A DNA stretch of 64,000 nt from Streptomyces sioyaensis (GTDB lineage: Bacteria > Actinomycetota > Actinomycetes > Streptomycetales > Streptomycetaceae): contig NZ_SDIF01000013.1 in the NCBI RefSeq assembly GCF_004122735.1, forward strand, positions 47,274 through 111,273. Direction: 5' to 3'. The notes below the pieces were generated by a model. It searched no databases, was not told the origin of the DNA, and saw only the letters and a program-made list of their open reading frames with translations. This document shows, one piece after another, positions 1 to 9,111 of this stretch (positions within the stretch are counted from its first letter, which is position 1; every line of letters begins with the position of its first letter). The translations under genes were made by a program, and so were the position numbers.

Positions 1-2
1 CG

Positions 3-908
3 GTGCTCGACGAGGCGGCGCCCGCCGCCCGGGTGCTCAATCTGGAAACCAGCGTCACCCGGCACTCCGACTTCGCACCCGACAAGGCGATCCACTACCG
101 GATGAACCCGGCGAACCTGCCGTGCCTGGCCGCCGCCCGCCCGGACGTCTGCGTCCTCGCCAACAACCACGTCCTCGACTTCGGCCGCCGCGGCCTGGCG
201 GAGACCCTCGCCACGCTGGCGGAGGCGGGGCTGCGGACGGCCGGTGCCGGCGCGGACGACGCTGCCGCGAGCCGCCCGGCGATCGTCCCCGTCGGGGGCG
301 GCCGTCGGGTCCTGGTCTTCTCGTTCGGGATGCCGTCCAGCGGCATCCCCGGCACCTGGGCCGCGACCGGGGACCGGTCCGGGGTCGCCTTCGTGGCCGG
401 GCCCTCACGGGCCGCCGCATCCGGCATCGCCGACCGGATACGGCAGCTGAAGCAGCCGGGCGACATCGCGGTGGCCTCCGTGCACTGGGGTTCCAACTGG
501 GGCTATCACGTGCCCCGCGACCAGGCCGCCTTCGCACACGTCCTCCTTGACGGCGGGGTGGATGTCGTCCACGGGCACTCCTCGCACCACCCCCGGGCCC
601 TGGAGGCGTACCGCGGCAAGCTGGTGATCCACGGGTGCGGCGACCTCATCGACGACTACGAGGGCATCACCGGCTACGAGCATTACCGGGACGACCTGCG
701 GCTGCTCTACCTCGTCTCGGTGGACCCGGACACCGGCCGGCTGCACGAGCTGCGGATCGTCCCGCTGCAGTCCCGGCAGATGCGGCTGCGGCCCGCCTCC
801 GCGGACGACTCCCGCTGGCTGCGCACCCTCCTGGACTCGATCGGCTCCGGCTTCGCCCCGTGCACCGCCGCCGGGCCCTCGGGCGGGCTCACCCTCCGCC
901 CCACCTAG
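3..908 (+). CDS. CapA-family metallophosphatase-like protein, 5' truncated
   Basis: The visible 301 residues match the CapA/PgsA-type calcineurin-like fold linked to poly-gamma-glutamate or capsule assembly. Two family signatures are visible: an NNH-D-G segment (ANNHVLDFGRRG) and the later SVHWG...VVHGHSSHHP block that supplies metal-ligand histidines. The reading frame is open to the left edge, and the first in-frame GTG at base 3 is unlikely to be the true start, so the N-terminus lies outside the window. The stop is TAG at 906-908. The gene converges on the cholesterol oxidase with a 14-base gap. Family membership is clear; the substrate is unknown, and many actinobacterial members have no demonstrated link to polyglutamate. 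Confidence 0.85.
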   Translation: MLDEAAPAARVLNLETSVTRHSDFAPDKAIHYRMNPANLPCLAAARPDVCVLANNHVLDFGRRGLAETLATLAEAGLRTAGAGADDAAASRPAIVPVGGGRRVLVFSFGMPSSGIPGTWAATGDRSGVAFVAGPSRAAASGIADRIRQLKQPGDIAVASVHWGSNWGYHVPRDQAAFAHVLLDGGVDVVHGHSSHHPRALEAYRGKLVIHGCGDLIDDYEGITGYEHYRDDLRLLYLVSVDPDTGRLHELRIVPLQSRQMRLRPASADDSRWLRTLLDSIGSGFAPCTAAGPSGGLTLRPT

Positions 909-922
909 GGGGCGTCCGCGGG

Positions 923-2632
923 TCAGGGCAGCAGGGTGTCGAGGAAGGCGTTGGAGAACACCCGCCCCGGGTCGTAGGAGTTCAGTTTCTCCCCGGCCGT
1001 GTGCCAGTCGCCGAAGGCGGCCGGCACGGTGCCGCCCAGTACGGCGGGGTCCGTCCACGGCCCGCCGTCCGTATAGGCCCAGCCCTTGGACCACTCGGGC
1101 CGCACCGTCGCATAGGAACCGGTGTAGTTCTGCCAGATCCACTGCTCCAGTTCACGGAAGAAGGGACCGGCGCCGGGCGTGCCGGGATAGGTGGCGAAGT
1201 CGAGCCACACCACGGTGTCCCACTCGGGGTGGTCCGGATGGGCCCGCGCCGGGGACAGGAGCGGACCGTCGGCCGGGTCCGTAGCGGTGATCCGCAGCTC
1301 GATCGGGCCGTTGACGGGGTACGAGCCGCGGCTCTGGTGCGCGGTGAGCACGCTCTGGTAGCGGGCGTAGAACTCATGCACCACCCGCTGCACGTTCGCC
1401 CGGGACGTCAGCACCGCCCAGCCCGCTTCGACGATCCGCAGCGTCGTGGGTTCGACGTACAGCAGGCTGTTCTTCGACCAGCCCCAGACGTCCCAGGTGC
1501 CGGTGACGATCAGCCCGGACCCGACGATGGACATCGCGAGCTTGGTGAACGCGGGGGTCTTGTCGCCCCCGCCCGCGGCGATCTCCCCGAGCAGCTTCGA
1601 CATGTCCTCGGTGACGCGGTTGGCGAAGGTGTAGGCGTAGGGAGCGTCGAGCTGCTTGGCGAACAGCGGTTTGGACGGTGCCACGCTCCACACCTTCAGC
1701 CACGGCACATCGGTGAACGGGAACCAGATCGCCTCGATCCGCCCGGTGCGGTCCACGTAGGAGGCCAGGGTGCGCCCGCCGGTGCCGGGCGGTCCGAAGA
1801 CGGTGGCGACGTTCACGTCGTACCAATTCTGGCAGCGGATCCGGGTGTTGGCTGCGGCGGTCATCGTCACCTCGGTGACGAAGGCGCGCCCCAGGTGCAC
1901 GAGGAAGGCGCGGATATCCGGGTCGCTGCGGGTGAAGGTCTTGAGGACATAGCGGCCTTCGGGCGCGCTCCACACCACGGCGGTGAGCGAGCTGACCTGG
2001 GAACTCAGCGTGCCGAAGCCGGAGCCCGCGGGCGGGTTCTCGGTGGCGGTGGGCACACCGGTGCCGTGCCCGCCGATGGCGAGCACCCCGCCGATGGTGA
2101 GGTCGCCCGGAGCGGTGGTCGTGGCCAGGCCGAGCCCCGACTCCTCCAGGCGGGCGAGGATGGCGTCGAGGGTGGCCCCCGCCTGCGCGGTCACGCTGCC
2201 GGGGCTGCCTGGGCTGCCGGGGCGCACGCTGACCGCCGTGAGGTGGGAGGTGGTGTCGACGAGCACCGTACGGTCGGTGTCGGCCCCGGCGGGGATCACC
2301 AGCGGTGACCAGGTGTGGCCCTTGCCGCGGGCGCGGAGCCGGTAGCCGTGCTGATGGGCCCAGTTCGCGAGGGTGACGACGTCGTCGGGCGTGCGGGCCG
2401 ACGCGGTCCAGACGTTCTCGACCACGATCTCCAGCGACCAGTTCCGGAAGGCCTGCTGGGCGAGCGGAATGCCGGCCGGAAAGTCCGGCGGAGGGGTGCT
2501 GGTGGCCGCGGCGCTGCCCGCGGGGATGCGGTATACGGGGCGTAACCCCGCCGCCGCGGCGAACCCCGCGGCGGCCCCGCCCAGGAGCGTACGGCGGGTG
2601 AGGGAGTTCCTTCGAGCGCTGTCGTCGGACAT
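923..2632 (-). CDS. class II cholesterol oxidase-like FAD oxidoreductase, Tat-exported
   Basis: The 569-residue protein has a twin-arginine signal (TRRTLLGG, residues 13-20, then an Ala-rich stretch). It continues into a VAO/PCMH-type FAD domain and a cholesterol oxidase substrate-binding domain, as in the covalent-FAD enzyme of Brevibacterium sterolicum. His106 in ARGKGHTWSP is the probable covalent FAD attachment site, and the GGHGTG segment near residue 190 belongs to the FAD domain. The expected reaction is oxidation of 3-beta-hydroxysterols to 3-keto-4-ene sterols with H2O2 release, outside the cell. A GGAGGA ribosome-binding site precedes the ATG. No other sterol-catabolism gene is in the window. 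The true substrate could be another sterol or hydrophobic alcohol. Confidence 0.85.
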   Translation of the reverse strand: MSDDSARRNSLTRRTLLGGAAAGFAAAAGLRPVYRIPAGSAAATSTPPPDFPAGIPLAQQAFRNWSLEIVVENVWTASARTPDDVVTLANWAHQHGYRLRARGKGHTWSPLVIPAGADTDRTVLVDTTSHLTAVSVRPGSPGSPGSVTAQAGATLDAILARLEESGLGLATTTAPGDLTIGGVLAIGGHGTGVPTATENPPAGSGFGTLSSQVSSLTAVVWSAPEGRYVLKTFTRSDPDIRAFLVHLGRAFVTEVTMTAAANTRIRCQNWYDVNVATVFGPPGTGGRTLASYVDRTGRIEAIWFPFTDVPWLKVWSVAPSKPLFAKQLDAPYAYTFANRVTEDMSKLLGEIAAGGGDKTPAFTKLAMSIVGSGLIVTGTWDVWGWSKNSLLYVEPTTLRIVEAGWAVLTSRANVQRVVHEFYARYQSVLTAHQSRGSYPVNGPIELRITATDPADGPLLSPARAHPDHPEWDTVVWLDFATYPGTPGAGPFFRELEQWIWQNYTGSYATVRPEWSKGWAYTDGGPWTDPAVLGGTVPAAFGDWHTAGEKLNSYDPGRVFSNAFLDTLLP

Positions 2633-2808
2633 GGCTGTCCTCCCGGCACGCGGCTCGCGGCGTGCCGCCCCGCTGCACCGCGTACGCGTCGTAGGGGTGA
2701 GACCGAACGAGCGCCCCGGTGCGGTGGGGGTGTGCCGGAAGGGTAAGGTGACGGGTCGTCAGTTGCAATGCCCGTGCGGTGACGGCCGGTTGCACCCGGC
2801 GGACATGG

Positions 2809-3423
2809 CTATCCCGCAGGTGGCTGCCCGGCGACGGCCACCTGTGCGGGGCGCAGCAGGTGCCCGCCGACCCGGTAGCCCTGGCGGAGGACCTCGGTGC
2901 ACAGGGCACTGGCGAGCCGCTCGTCGGGGGTGTAGGTGATGGCCTCGTGGATCTGCGGGTCGAAGGGGGCACCCGCCGTGCCGACGGGCTGGAGGCCCAG
3001 CGCCGCCAGTTCGGCGTGCAGCGCCTCGGCGATGCGCTGGAAACCGCCGGTCACCTCGCCGCGCTCGGTGGCCTCGGCCAGCGAGTCGAGCACCGGAAGC
3101 AATCGGCTCAGCACATTGGCGACGGCGATCTCGCCGACCGCCAGACGATCGCGGTGGACCCGCTTGCGGTAGTTGTCGAACTCGGCCTTCAGCCGCTGCA
3201 GATCGGCCGTCCGCTCCCGGAGGTCGGCGCGGAGCGTCGCCTCCGGCGGAACCGGCCGCTCGGCACCCCGGGCGTCGCCGGGCGGGCTGCCGGTTTCCCG
3301 CTCGGCCGGCCCCTCCCCGTCGGTGGTACGGGGCGGGACCGGCCCGGGGCTTTCCTCCGGTCCGTGTCCGACGAGCGCCAGCGGAGGGTGGGGGAGGCCA
3401 CGGACGTGGGGCGGGCGGTTCAT
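2809..3423 (-). CDS. grpE: GrpE nucleotide exchange factor
   Basis: 204 residues. GrpE releases ADP from DnaK. The N-terminal 60 residues are low-complexity Pro/Gly/Glu. A helical segment then begins around residue 62 ([25 protein letters not shown]), followed by the family's core [11 protein letters not shown] and a C-terminal beta domain with FDPQIHEAI and [20 protein letters not shown]. The ATG overlaps the dnaK stop by 4 bases (ATGA), so the two are translationally coupled with dnaK first. No dnaJ or hspR follows; the next gene downstream is the unrelated cholesterol oxidase. This suggests a paralogous chaperone pair rather than the main dnaK-grpE-dnaJ-hspR operon. Confidence 0.95.
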   Translation of the reverse strand: MNRPPHVRGLPHPPLALVGHGPEESPGPVPPRTTDGEGPAERETGSPPGDARGAERPVPPEATLRADLRERTADLQRLKAEFDNYRKRVHRDRLAVGEIAVANVLSRLLPVLDSLAEATERGEVTGGFQRIAEALHAELAALGLQPVGTAGAPFDPQIHEAITYTPDERLASALCTEVLRQGYRVGGHLLRPAQVAVAGQPPAG

Positions 3424-5321
3424 CGTGCGCTTCCCTCCTGCTTGTCGTCGTCCACGATCTCCGCGTCGACGACGTCGTCCTGCTCGCCGCCGGCCGCTCC
3501 CGAACCGCCCTCGCCGGAGCCCTCGGCGGTCGGCCCGGCGCCCTGGGACTGCTGCGCCTGCGCATCGGCGTACATGGCCTGACCCAGCCTCTGGGAGACG
3601 GCCGCGAGCTTCTCGGTGGCGGTGCGGATCTCGGCGGTGTTGTCGCCGTCGGTGGACTCGTTCTTGAGCTTCTCCTTCAGCTCGCCGACCGCGGTCTCGA
3701 CCTCGGTCTTGATCTCACCGGGGACCTTGTCCTCGTTGTCCTTGAGGAACTTCTCGGTCTGGTACACGAGCTGCTCGCCCTGGTTGCGGGTCTCCGCGGT
3801 CTCCCGCTTGCGGCGGTCCTCCTCGGCGTGGTGCTCGGCGTCGCGGACCATCCGGTCGATGTCGTCCTTCGGCAGCGAGGAGCCGCCGGTGACGGTCATC
3901 TTCTGCTCCTTGCCGGTGCCCAGGTCCTTCGCGGTCACGTGCATGATGCCGTTGGCGTCGATGTCGAAGGAGACCTCGATCTGCGGGACCCCGCGCGGGG
4001 CCGGCGGCAGCCCGGTCAGCTGGAACATCCCGAGCTTCTTGTTGTACGCCGCGATCTCGCGCTCGCCCTGGTAGACCTGGATCTGCACGGACGGCTGGTT
4101 GTCCTCGGCCGTCGTGAAGATCTCGGAGCGCTTGGTCGGGATCGTGGTGTTGCGTTCCAGGAGCTTGGTCATGATGCCGCCCTTGGTCTCGATGCCGAGG
4201 GACAGCGGGGTGACGTCCAGCAGGAGGACGTCCTTGACCTCACCCTTGAGGACACCGGCCTGGAGCGCCGCACCGACGGCGACGACCTCGTCCGGGTTGA
4301 CGCCCTTGTGTGGGTCCTTGCCGGTCAGCTCCTTGACCAGCTCGGTCACCGCGGGCATCCGGGTCGAGCCGCCGACCAGGATCACGTGATTGACGTCGGA
4401 GACCTTGATCCCGGCGTCCCGCACCGCGTTGTGGAACGGCGTCTTGCAGCGCTCCAGCAGGTCGGAGGTCAGCTGCTCGAACTGCGAGCGGGTGAGCTTC
4501 TCGTCGAGGTGCAGCGGGCCGTCGGCCGACGCGCTCAAATACGGCAGATTGATCGTGGTCTCGGTCGCCGCCGACAGCTCGATCTTCGCCTTCTCGGCGG
4601 CCTCCCGCAGCCGCTGGGTGGCCATCTTGTCCTTGGACAGGTCGATGCCGTACGCGTTCTTGAACTGCTTGGTCAGGTGATCGACGATCCGCTGGTCCCA
4701 GTCGTCGCCGCCCAGGTGGGTGTCGCCGTTGGTGGCCTTCACCTCGACGACGCCGTCGCCGATCTCCAGCAGCGAGACGTCGAAGGTGCCGCCACCGAGG
4801 TCGAAGACCAGGATGGTCTGGTCGTTCTCCTTGTCGAGGCCGTAGGCCAGGGCGGCGGCGGTCGGCTCGTTGACGATCCGCAGCACCTTCAGGCCCGCGA
4901 TCTCCCCGGCCTCCTTGGTGGCGGTGCGCTGGGCGTCATTGAAGTACGCCGGAACGGTCACGACGGCATCCGTCACGTCCTCGCCCAGGTACTCCTCGGC
5001 GTCGCGCTTGAGCTTCTGCAGGACCCGCGCGGAGATCTCCTGCGCGGTGTAGCGCTTGCCGTCGATGTCGCCGCTGTCCGGGAAGCGCCACTCCGCCTCG
5101 CCCATGTGGCGCTTGACCGAGCGCGCGGTGCGGTCCACGTTGGTCACGGCCTGTCGCTTGGCGACCTCGCCCACCAGCACATCCCCGCCCTTGGCGAAGC
5201 CGACCACCGACGGGGTGGTCCGGGCGCCCTCGGCGTTGGTGATCACCGTGGGCTCGCCGCCCTCCAGCACACTGACCACCGAGTTCGTCGTACCGAGGTC
5301 AATACCCACTGCACGTGCCAT
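3420..5321 (-). CDS. dnaK: Hsp70 chaperone DnaK (probably a second copy)
   Basis: 633 residues and full length. The N-terminus has the phosphate-1 loop GIDLGTTNS, followed by [17 protein letters not shown], the phosphate-2 loop [10 protein letters not shown] and the adenosine motif GGSTRMP. The substrate-binding domain includes [16 protein letters not shown]. The C-terminus is acidic and Glu/Gly-rich rather than a clear EEVD-like tail. It folds clients with GrpE, whose gene overlaps it. The usual Streptomyces HspR-bound HAIR element (CTTGAG...CTCAAG) was not found in the 480 bases upstream, so regulation probably differs from the canonical heat-shock operon. Whether another dnaK exists elsewhere in the genome is inferred, not seen. 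Confidence 0.97.
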   Translation of the reverse strand: MARAVGIDLGTTNSVVSVLEGGEPTVITNAEGARTTPSVVGFAKGGDVLVGEVAKRQAVTNVDRTARSVKRHMGEAEWRFPDSGDIDGKRYTAQEISARVLQKLKRDAEEYLGEDVTDAVVTVPAYFNDAQRTATKEAGEIAGLKVLRIVNEPTAAALAYGLDKENDQTILVFDLGGGTFDVSLLEIGDGVVEVKATNGDTHLGGDDWDQRIVDHLTKQFKNAYGIDLSKDKMATQRLREAAEKAKIELSAATETTINLPYLSASADGPLHLDEKLTRSQFEQLTSDLLERCKTPFHNAVRDAGIKVSDVNHVILVGGSTRMPAVTELVKELTGKDPHKGVNPDEVVAVGAALQAGVLKGEVKDVLLLDVTPLSLGIETKGGIMTKLLERNTTIPTKRSEIFTTAEDNQPSVQIQVYQGEREIAAYNKKLGMFQLTGLPPAPRGVPQIEVSFDIDANGIMHVTAKDLGTGKEQKMTVTGGSSLPKDDIDRMVRDAEHHAEEDRRKRETAETRNQGEQLVYQTEKFLKDNEDKVPGEIKTEVETAVGELKEKLKNESTDGDNTAEIRTATEKLAAVSQRLGQAMYADAQAQQSQGAGPTAEGSGEGGSGAAGGEQDDVVDAEIVDDDKQEGSAR

Positions 5322-5801
5322 GGTCTTCTTCTCCTCGCGTTGCGGCCCACTCCCGGAGCGGCCCGTGGTCAGGGGGCAGCAGAAGGGGGGCGGTGCGCGA
5401 GCTCCGCCGTCGTGGCGGGCAGCTGCTCCGCCCGCCGCCTGGCCCGGCGCCCGGGTGGCTCGGACAGACCGCGGCCCGGCCGGCCCGGAATCGCCCCGCA
5501 GGCCCTCTCACCTGCTGTGATGGAGGCAAGCCGCCTTCTTCTTCTGCATAAAGCGTGCCGACATATCTGTAAAGATATTCCCATTCAACGCAAAAGAGAC
5601 GTATGTGCCAATTGCTGTCGCGCTCCCGCCCGCCGCAGCTGTGTCCTCCCGTCCGCCGTAGCCGTGCCTCCCGTCCGCCGCCGGGGCCCCGCGCCTGCGG
5701 CCCCGGGCCCCGCATCCGTTCCCCGGGCGCCCGGCGGCGGGCGGGAGCGGACCGCCCGGTGCGCCCGGCGGGCCACCACCGGGCGCACCGGGCGCGCGCG
5801 C
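5322..5801. other. 480-base intergenic region upstream of dnaK
   Basis: No convincing gene. It is very GC-rich on the rppA side, with one AT-rich island (about 5540-5605) holding the palindrome listed separately. The dnaK promoter must lie here. No HAIR or CIRCE element was recognised. Confidence 0.6.
5563..5578. promoter_or_regulatory. 16-base palindrome upstream of dnaK
   Basis: ATATCT-GTAA-AGATAT is a perfect 6-base inverted repeat with a 4-base centre, about 240 bases before the dnaK start, in an AT-rich island. It could be an operator for a dimeric regulator. It does not match the HspR or HrcA sites. Confidence 0.35.
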
Positions 5802-6866
5802 TCACCTGGCGGTCACCGGGGTCGAGGTCCACGTGCCCAGGGCGATCTCGGCGGTGATGCCGGGCCCGAAGCCCGCCAGCAGACCGCGCTGCCCGTCGAG
5901 CGCCGATTCCTCGTCGAACATCCGGCCCAGGGCGTCGAGGATCACCGCGCTGGCGATGTTGCCGTACTCGGTGAGCGTCGCGCGGCTGAAACGGAAGGCC
6001 TCCGGCGGCACCTCCAGGAAGTGGCACAGGTCGTCCAGAATGCGCGGGCCGCCCGCATGGACGATGTAGAAGTCCAGGTCGCCCGCGTTCCATTCGTGCT
6101 GCTCCGCCACGGTGCGCAGGGCGGGGGCGAGCGGCTTCATGGTGCCGGGCACCCGCTTGTCCAACTGGAAGTGGAAGCCCGTGGAGCGCACCGCGTAGGA
6201 GATCCAGTCCTCGGTGTTCGGGATCAGGTACGAGCTGTTGCGCTCCAGGCTCACGCCGGTGCCACCGTTCCCCCGCACCACGGCGGCGGCGACCGCGTCC
6301 CCGAACAAGCCGTTCGACAGCAGCGAGCCCACCCCCAGGTCCGTGGGCTGGTAGCACAGCGAGCAGAACTCGCACGCCACGATCAGCACGTTGGCGTCGG
6401 GGTACGCCGTGCAGAAGTCATGCGCCCGGTTGATGGCGGCGCCACCCGCGGCGCAGCCGAGCTGGGCTATCGGTATCTGCCGGGTCTCCGGCCGGAAGCC
6501 CAGGGTGTTGATGAGCCACGCGCTCAGCGCCGGCATCATGAAGCCGGTGCAGGACACATAGACGATCAGGTCGATCTGCTGCGGCTCCAGTTGGGCCTGG
6601 TCGAGTGCCGTGCGCACCACCGCGGGGACGCGGGCCTTGGATTCCTCCTCGTACACCGCGTTGCGGGCATCGAGGCCCGGGTGCTTGAGCACCTTGTCGA
6701 TCGGCTGGATCAAATGCCGTTTGAGGACGCCGGTGTGCTCGATCAGCCGCAGTACCAATTTCAGCTGCGAGTGGTCCTTGTGCAGCCGTCGTGCGAGTTC
6801 GAGGGTGTCCTCTTGGGTGATGACGTATTCAGGGACCGCGATTGCAGGTTTGCACAGAACCGCCAT
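5802..6866 (-). CDS. rppA: type III polyketide synthase, 1,3,6,8-tetrahydroxynaphthalene synthase (RppA)
   Basis: 354 residues from the ATG at 6866, which follows a good AAGGAG and gives the family's usual MA-LC-PAIAVPE N-terminus; the frame stays open further upstream but lacks a site. The enzyme condenses five malonyl-CoA to THN, which oxidises to flaviolin and then to dark pigments. The catalytic triad falls at the positions known for S. griseus RppA: Cys138 (IAQLGCAAGG), His270 (IVHAGGPR) and Asn303 (EYGNIAS). Tyr224 (DWISYAV), known to matter for malonyl starter use, is kept. The P450 gene lies 267 bases upstream on the same strand, the same gene pair as in other Streptomyces pigment loci. 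Confidence 0.96.
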   Translation of the reverse strand: MAVLCKPAIAVPEYVITQEDTLELARRLHKDHSQLKLVLRLIEHTGVLKRHLIQPIDKVLKHPGLDARNAVYEEESKARVPAVVRTALDQAQLEPQQIDLIVYVSCTGFMMPALSAWLINTLGFRPETRQIPIAQLGCAAGGAAINRAHDFCTAYPDANVLIVACEFCSLCYQPTDLGVGSLLSNGLFGDAVAAAVVRGNGGTGVSLERNSSYLIPNTEDWISYAVRSTGFHFQLDKRVPGTMKPLAPALRTVAEQHEWNAGDLDFYIVHAGGPRILDDLCHFLEVPPEAFRFSRATLTEYGNIASAVILDALGRMFDEESALDGQRGLLAGFGPGITAEIALGTWTSTPVTAR

Positions 6867-7133
6867 GGGATGCACTCCTTGCAGACCAGGGACCGCCTTT
6901 GTGCAATTCCCCTCGTAATTCGAGTCGATTTCGGCCGGTGAACCCGCCGCGGGACGGTGCCTGGTCAAACGGCAAAGAACCGTTGGCGGGCCCGGAGGCC
7001 CGGGGTTGACGACTCTTGAGAGAATTGGCGGGCCAGTCGAAGAATGACCTCTCCCCGTGCAGATGGATCATCTTTCCGACTAGTAACCGTACGCCAGCCG
7101 GGTGAGATCCGCATTCCGCCGCGATGGCCGCCC

Positions 7134-8342
7134 TTACCAGGCGACCGGCAACTCCAGCGGATAGCGCCAGATCGAGGTCGTGTTCCAGCGCACGTCCTCG
7201 GGCGGCTTGGCGAGCCGCAGCTCCGGGAAGCGCTCCAGCAGGGATCCGAGGGCGACTTCGAGCTCCGTGAAGGCGAGCGGGGCGCCCAGGCAGTGGTGCC
7301 CGCCCCAGCCGAAGGTCATGTGGGACGGCTTGCCCTCCCGCTCCAGATCCAGCTCGTCGGGCCGGTCGAACTTCCGGGGGTCCCGGTTGGCCGTCAGATA
7401 GGAGACGTGCACGATGTCCCCGGCGCGGATCGTCACCCCGCTCAGCTCCACGTCCTCGGTGGCGACCCGGGGGATGCCGACACCCTTGCGGAACGGAATG
7501 AACCGCAGCATTTCTTCCATCGCTTGCGGCAGCATCTCGGGGCGGGAGCGCAGCATGGCCAGTTCCTCGGGCCGGGTCAGCAGCGTGTACGCGAGGTTGC
7601 CGATCTCGTAGGTGGTGGTGTCCTGGCCGGTGATGAGCAGGACCATGGCCATGACGGTGAGTTCCTGGTCGCCCAGGATCTCGTCGCCGTCGCGCGCGGT
7701 GGCCAGCGCGCTGATCAGGTCGTCTCCCGGGTGCTGACGACGCTTCGCGGTCAGCGTCTCGAAGTAGCCGCGCATCTCGGCCTTGGCCCGCACGGCCTTG
7801 TCCCGGTTGTCGAGGCTCACGTTCATCATCGTCCGGGCGTGCGCGCGCAACTGGCCGCGGTCGCGCTCGGGGATGTCGAGCACCTCGCAGATCGTGGTCA
7901 GCGGCAGTGGGGAGGCCAGGCTCTCCATCAGGTCCGCGGGCGAGCCGTGCTTGGCCATCCGGTCCAGCAGCTCGTCCACGACGTGCCGGGTGCGGACCCG
8001 CATGCGCTCCACCTGACGCGGCGCGAAGGCCTTGGAGACCAGGCTCCGCAGGCGGCTGCTGGCGGGCGGGTCCATCACGTTGATCGCCTCGTCCTGGACG
8101 ATCGGCTCGGGCGTCATACGGGGGAAGTCGCGCCCGATGATGGCACTGCGGCTGAAGCGCCGGTCGGTGGTCACCGTGCGGACGTCCTCGTACCGGGTGA
8201 CGAGCCACGCCTCGCCCTCCCCGTACGGCAGCCGGATGCGGGCCACCGGTTCCTCGGTCAGCAGGCGCTTGAGCGTGGGGTCGAATTCAAGGCCCTCGGC
8301 ATAGTCGAACGGGCAGTTCCAGACGTTGGCGCCGGATTCCAT
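7134..8342 (-). CDS. cytochrome P450, CYP158-like (flaviolin/THN coupling)
   Basis: 402 residues from the ATG at 8342, after an AGGGAG site. P450 signatures are all present: the I-helix oxygen-binding TGQDTT, the K-helix EEMLR (ExxR), and the heme loop FGWGGHHCLGAPLA with the Cys thiolate ligand. The sequence resembles CYP158A2 of S. coelicolor and P450mel of S. griseus, which oxidatively couple flaviolin or THN made by RppA. Its position just upstream of rppA on the same strand supports that role. It is soluble and needs ferredoxin partners, none of which is nearby. Product regiochemistry cannot be read from sequence. Confidence 0.9.
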   Translation of the reverse strand: MESGANVWNCPFDYAEGLEFDPTLKRLLTEEPVARIRLPYGEGEAWLVTRYEDVRTVTTDRRFSRSAIIGRDFPRMTPEPIVQDEAINVMDPPASSRLRSLVSKAFAPRQVERMRVRTRHVVDELLDRMAKHGSPADLMESLASPLPLTTICEVLDIPERDRGQLRAHARTMMNVSLDNRDKAVRAKAEMRGYFETLTAKRRQHPGDDLISALATARDGDEILGDQELTVMAMVLLITGQDTTTYEIGNLAYTLLTRPEELAMLRSRPEMLPQAMEEMLRFIPFRKGVGIPRVATEDVELSGVTIRAGDIVHVSYLTANRDPRKFDRPDELDLEREGKPSHMTFGWGGHHCLGAPLAFTELEVALGSLLERFPELRLAKPPEDVRWNTTSIWRYPLELPVAW

Positions 8343-9111
8343 ATCGAGCTCCCTAAGTGGGAAGGGGGCGAGCGGATTCACCGCCTGCGACGACAGCAAG
8401 GCGCACATGCACGGCAGCAACGGGGCCGCGGGCACAAAAAGCGCCCATTTCCTCCCAGGGATCGTAAACACAGGGAAGCCTCGAATGGCCTTTCCGCCCG
8501 GTCGGGAAAGCGGGTCGATGAGGGCACCGTGTCCCGCCATTCCCGGCGGCCCCAGGCCCCGGCCGGGCACCCGGAACATTGGGCCAATCGGGTGGTCCGG
8601 CGGGGTGCGCCCGGCCGGAGTCATCCGGAGCTGTCCGCAGGCGCCGGTCCCGATATTCCGGAGCCGCCCGGTCCCGATATGCGGCCTCCGACGGATACGC
8701 ACCGTGACGTACCGCCCGTCGGCGGAGCGCATGACGCCGTCGGGCGCGAAGCCGCCGCAGCACGGCCGACGGGGCTTCGGGCTGCGCCCGCACGGCCGGC
8801 GGCCCAGGTTGCGGAAGCCGTGCGCCCCGCCCCCGCCCGCCGCCGGCCAACGACCGCTCTGCGTACCGCACATGACGCAGTGACCCGGCCGGCTCTCGAC
8901 TCGTGCGGGTGGGCGCGCGACGTCCGACGGGCCGGACGGCGACCGGCGACCGTCCGGTGAACCACGGGGGAAGTTCTGGTATCTCTTCGGGGGAATGAGT
9001 GTTCGGGCGGCGTGCGCTGCTTAGCATGTGCAGCGTTGCCGTCGGGCACGGCAGGAGACGCGCCGGGACCGTGGCCCTGTTCTGCCTGCACCAGGTACGC
9101 GAGCGCGTGCT
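8343..9111. other. 769-base divergent intergenic region (P450 / efeO)
   Basis: No gene is supported. It must hold the promoters for the leftward P450-rppA pair and the rightward efeOB pair. No iron box (TTAGGTTAGGCT type) was recognised. A 6-base inverted repeat CGCTGC-N9-GCAGCG lies at about 9015-9035, before efeO. Confidence 0.5.

Noticed and set aside
635..2308. A 557-codon open frame on the plus strand
   Set aside because: It is antisense to the cholesterol oxidase, has no family resemblance and is typical of high-GC shadow frames.
5322..5801. HspR HAIR or HrcA CIRCE site for dnaK
   Set aside because: Neither consensus is found on either strand; only an unrelated ATATCT palindrome is present.
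3828..6941. A 1,037-codon plus-strand open frame
   Set aside because: It runs antisense through both dnaK and rppA, two clear genes, and its residues are Gly/Arg/Leu/Val-biased.
7005..7030. CTTGAG near 7015 as half of a HAIR element
   Set aside because: There is no second half at the right spacing, and the neighbouring genes are pigment genes.
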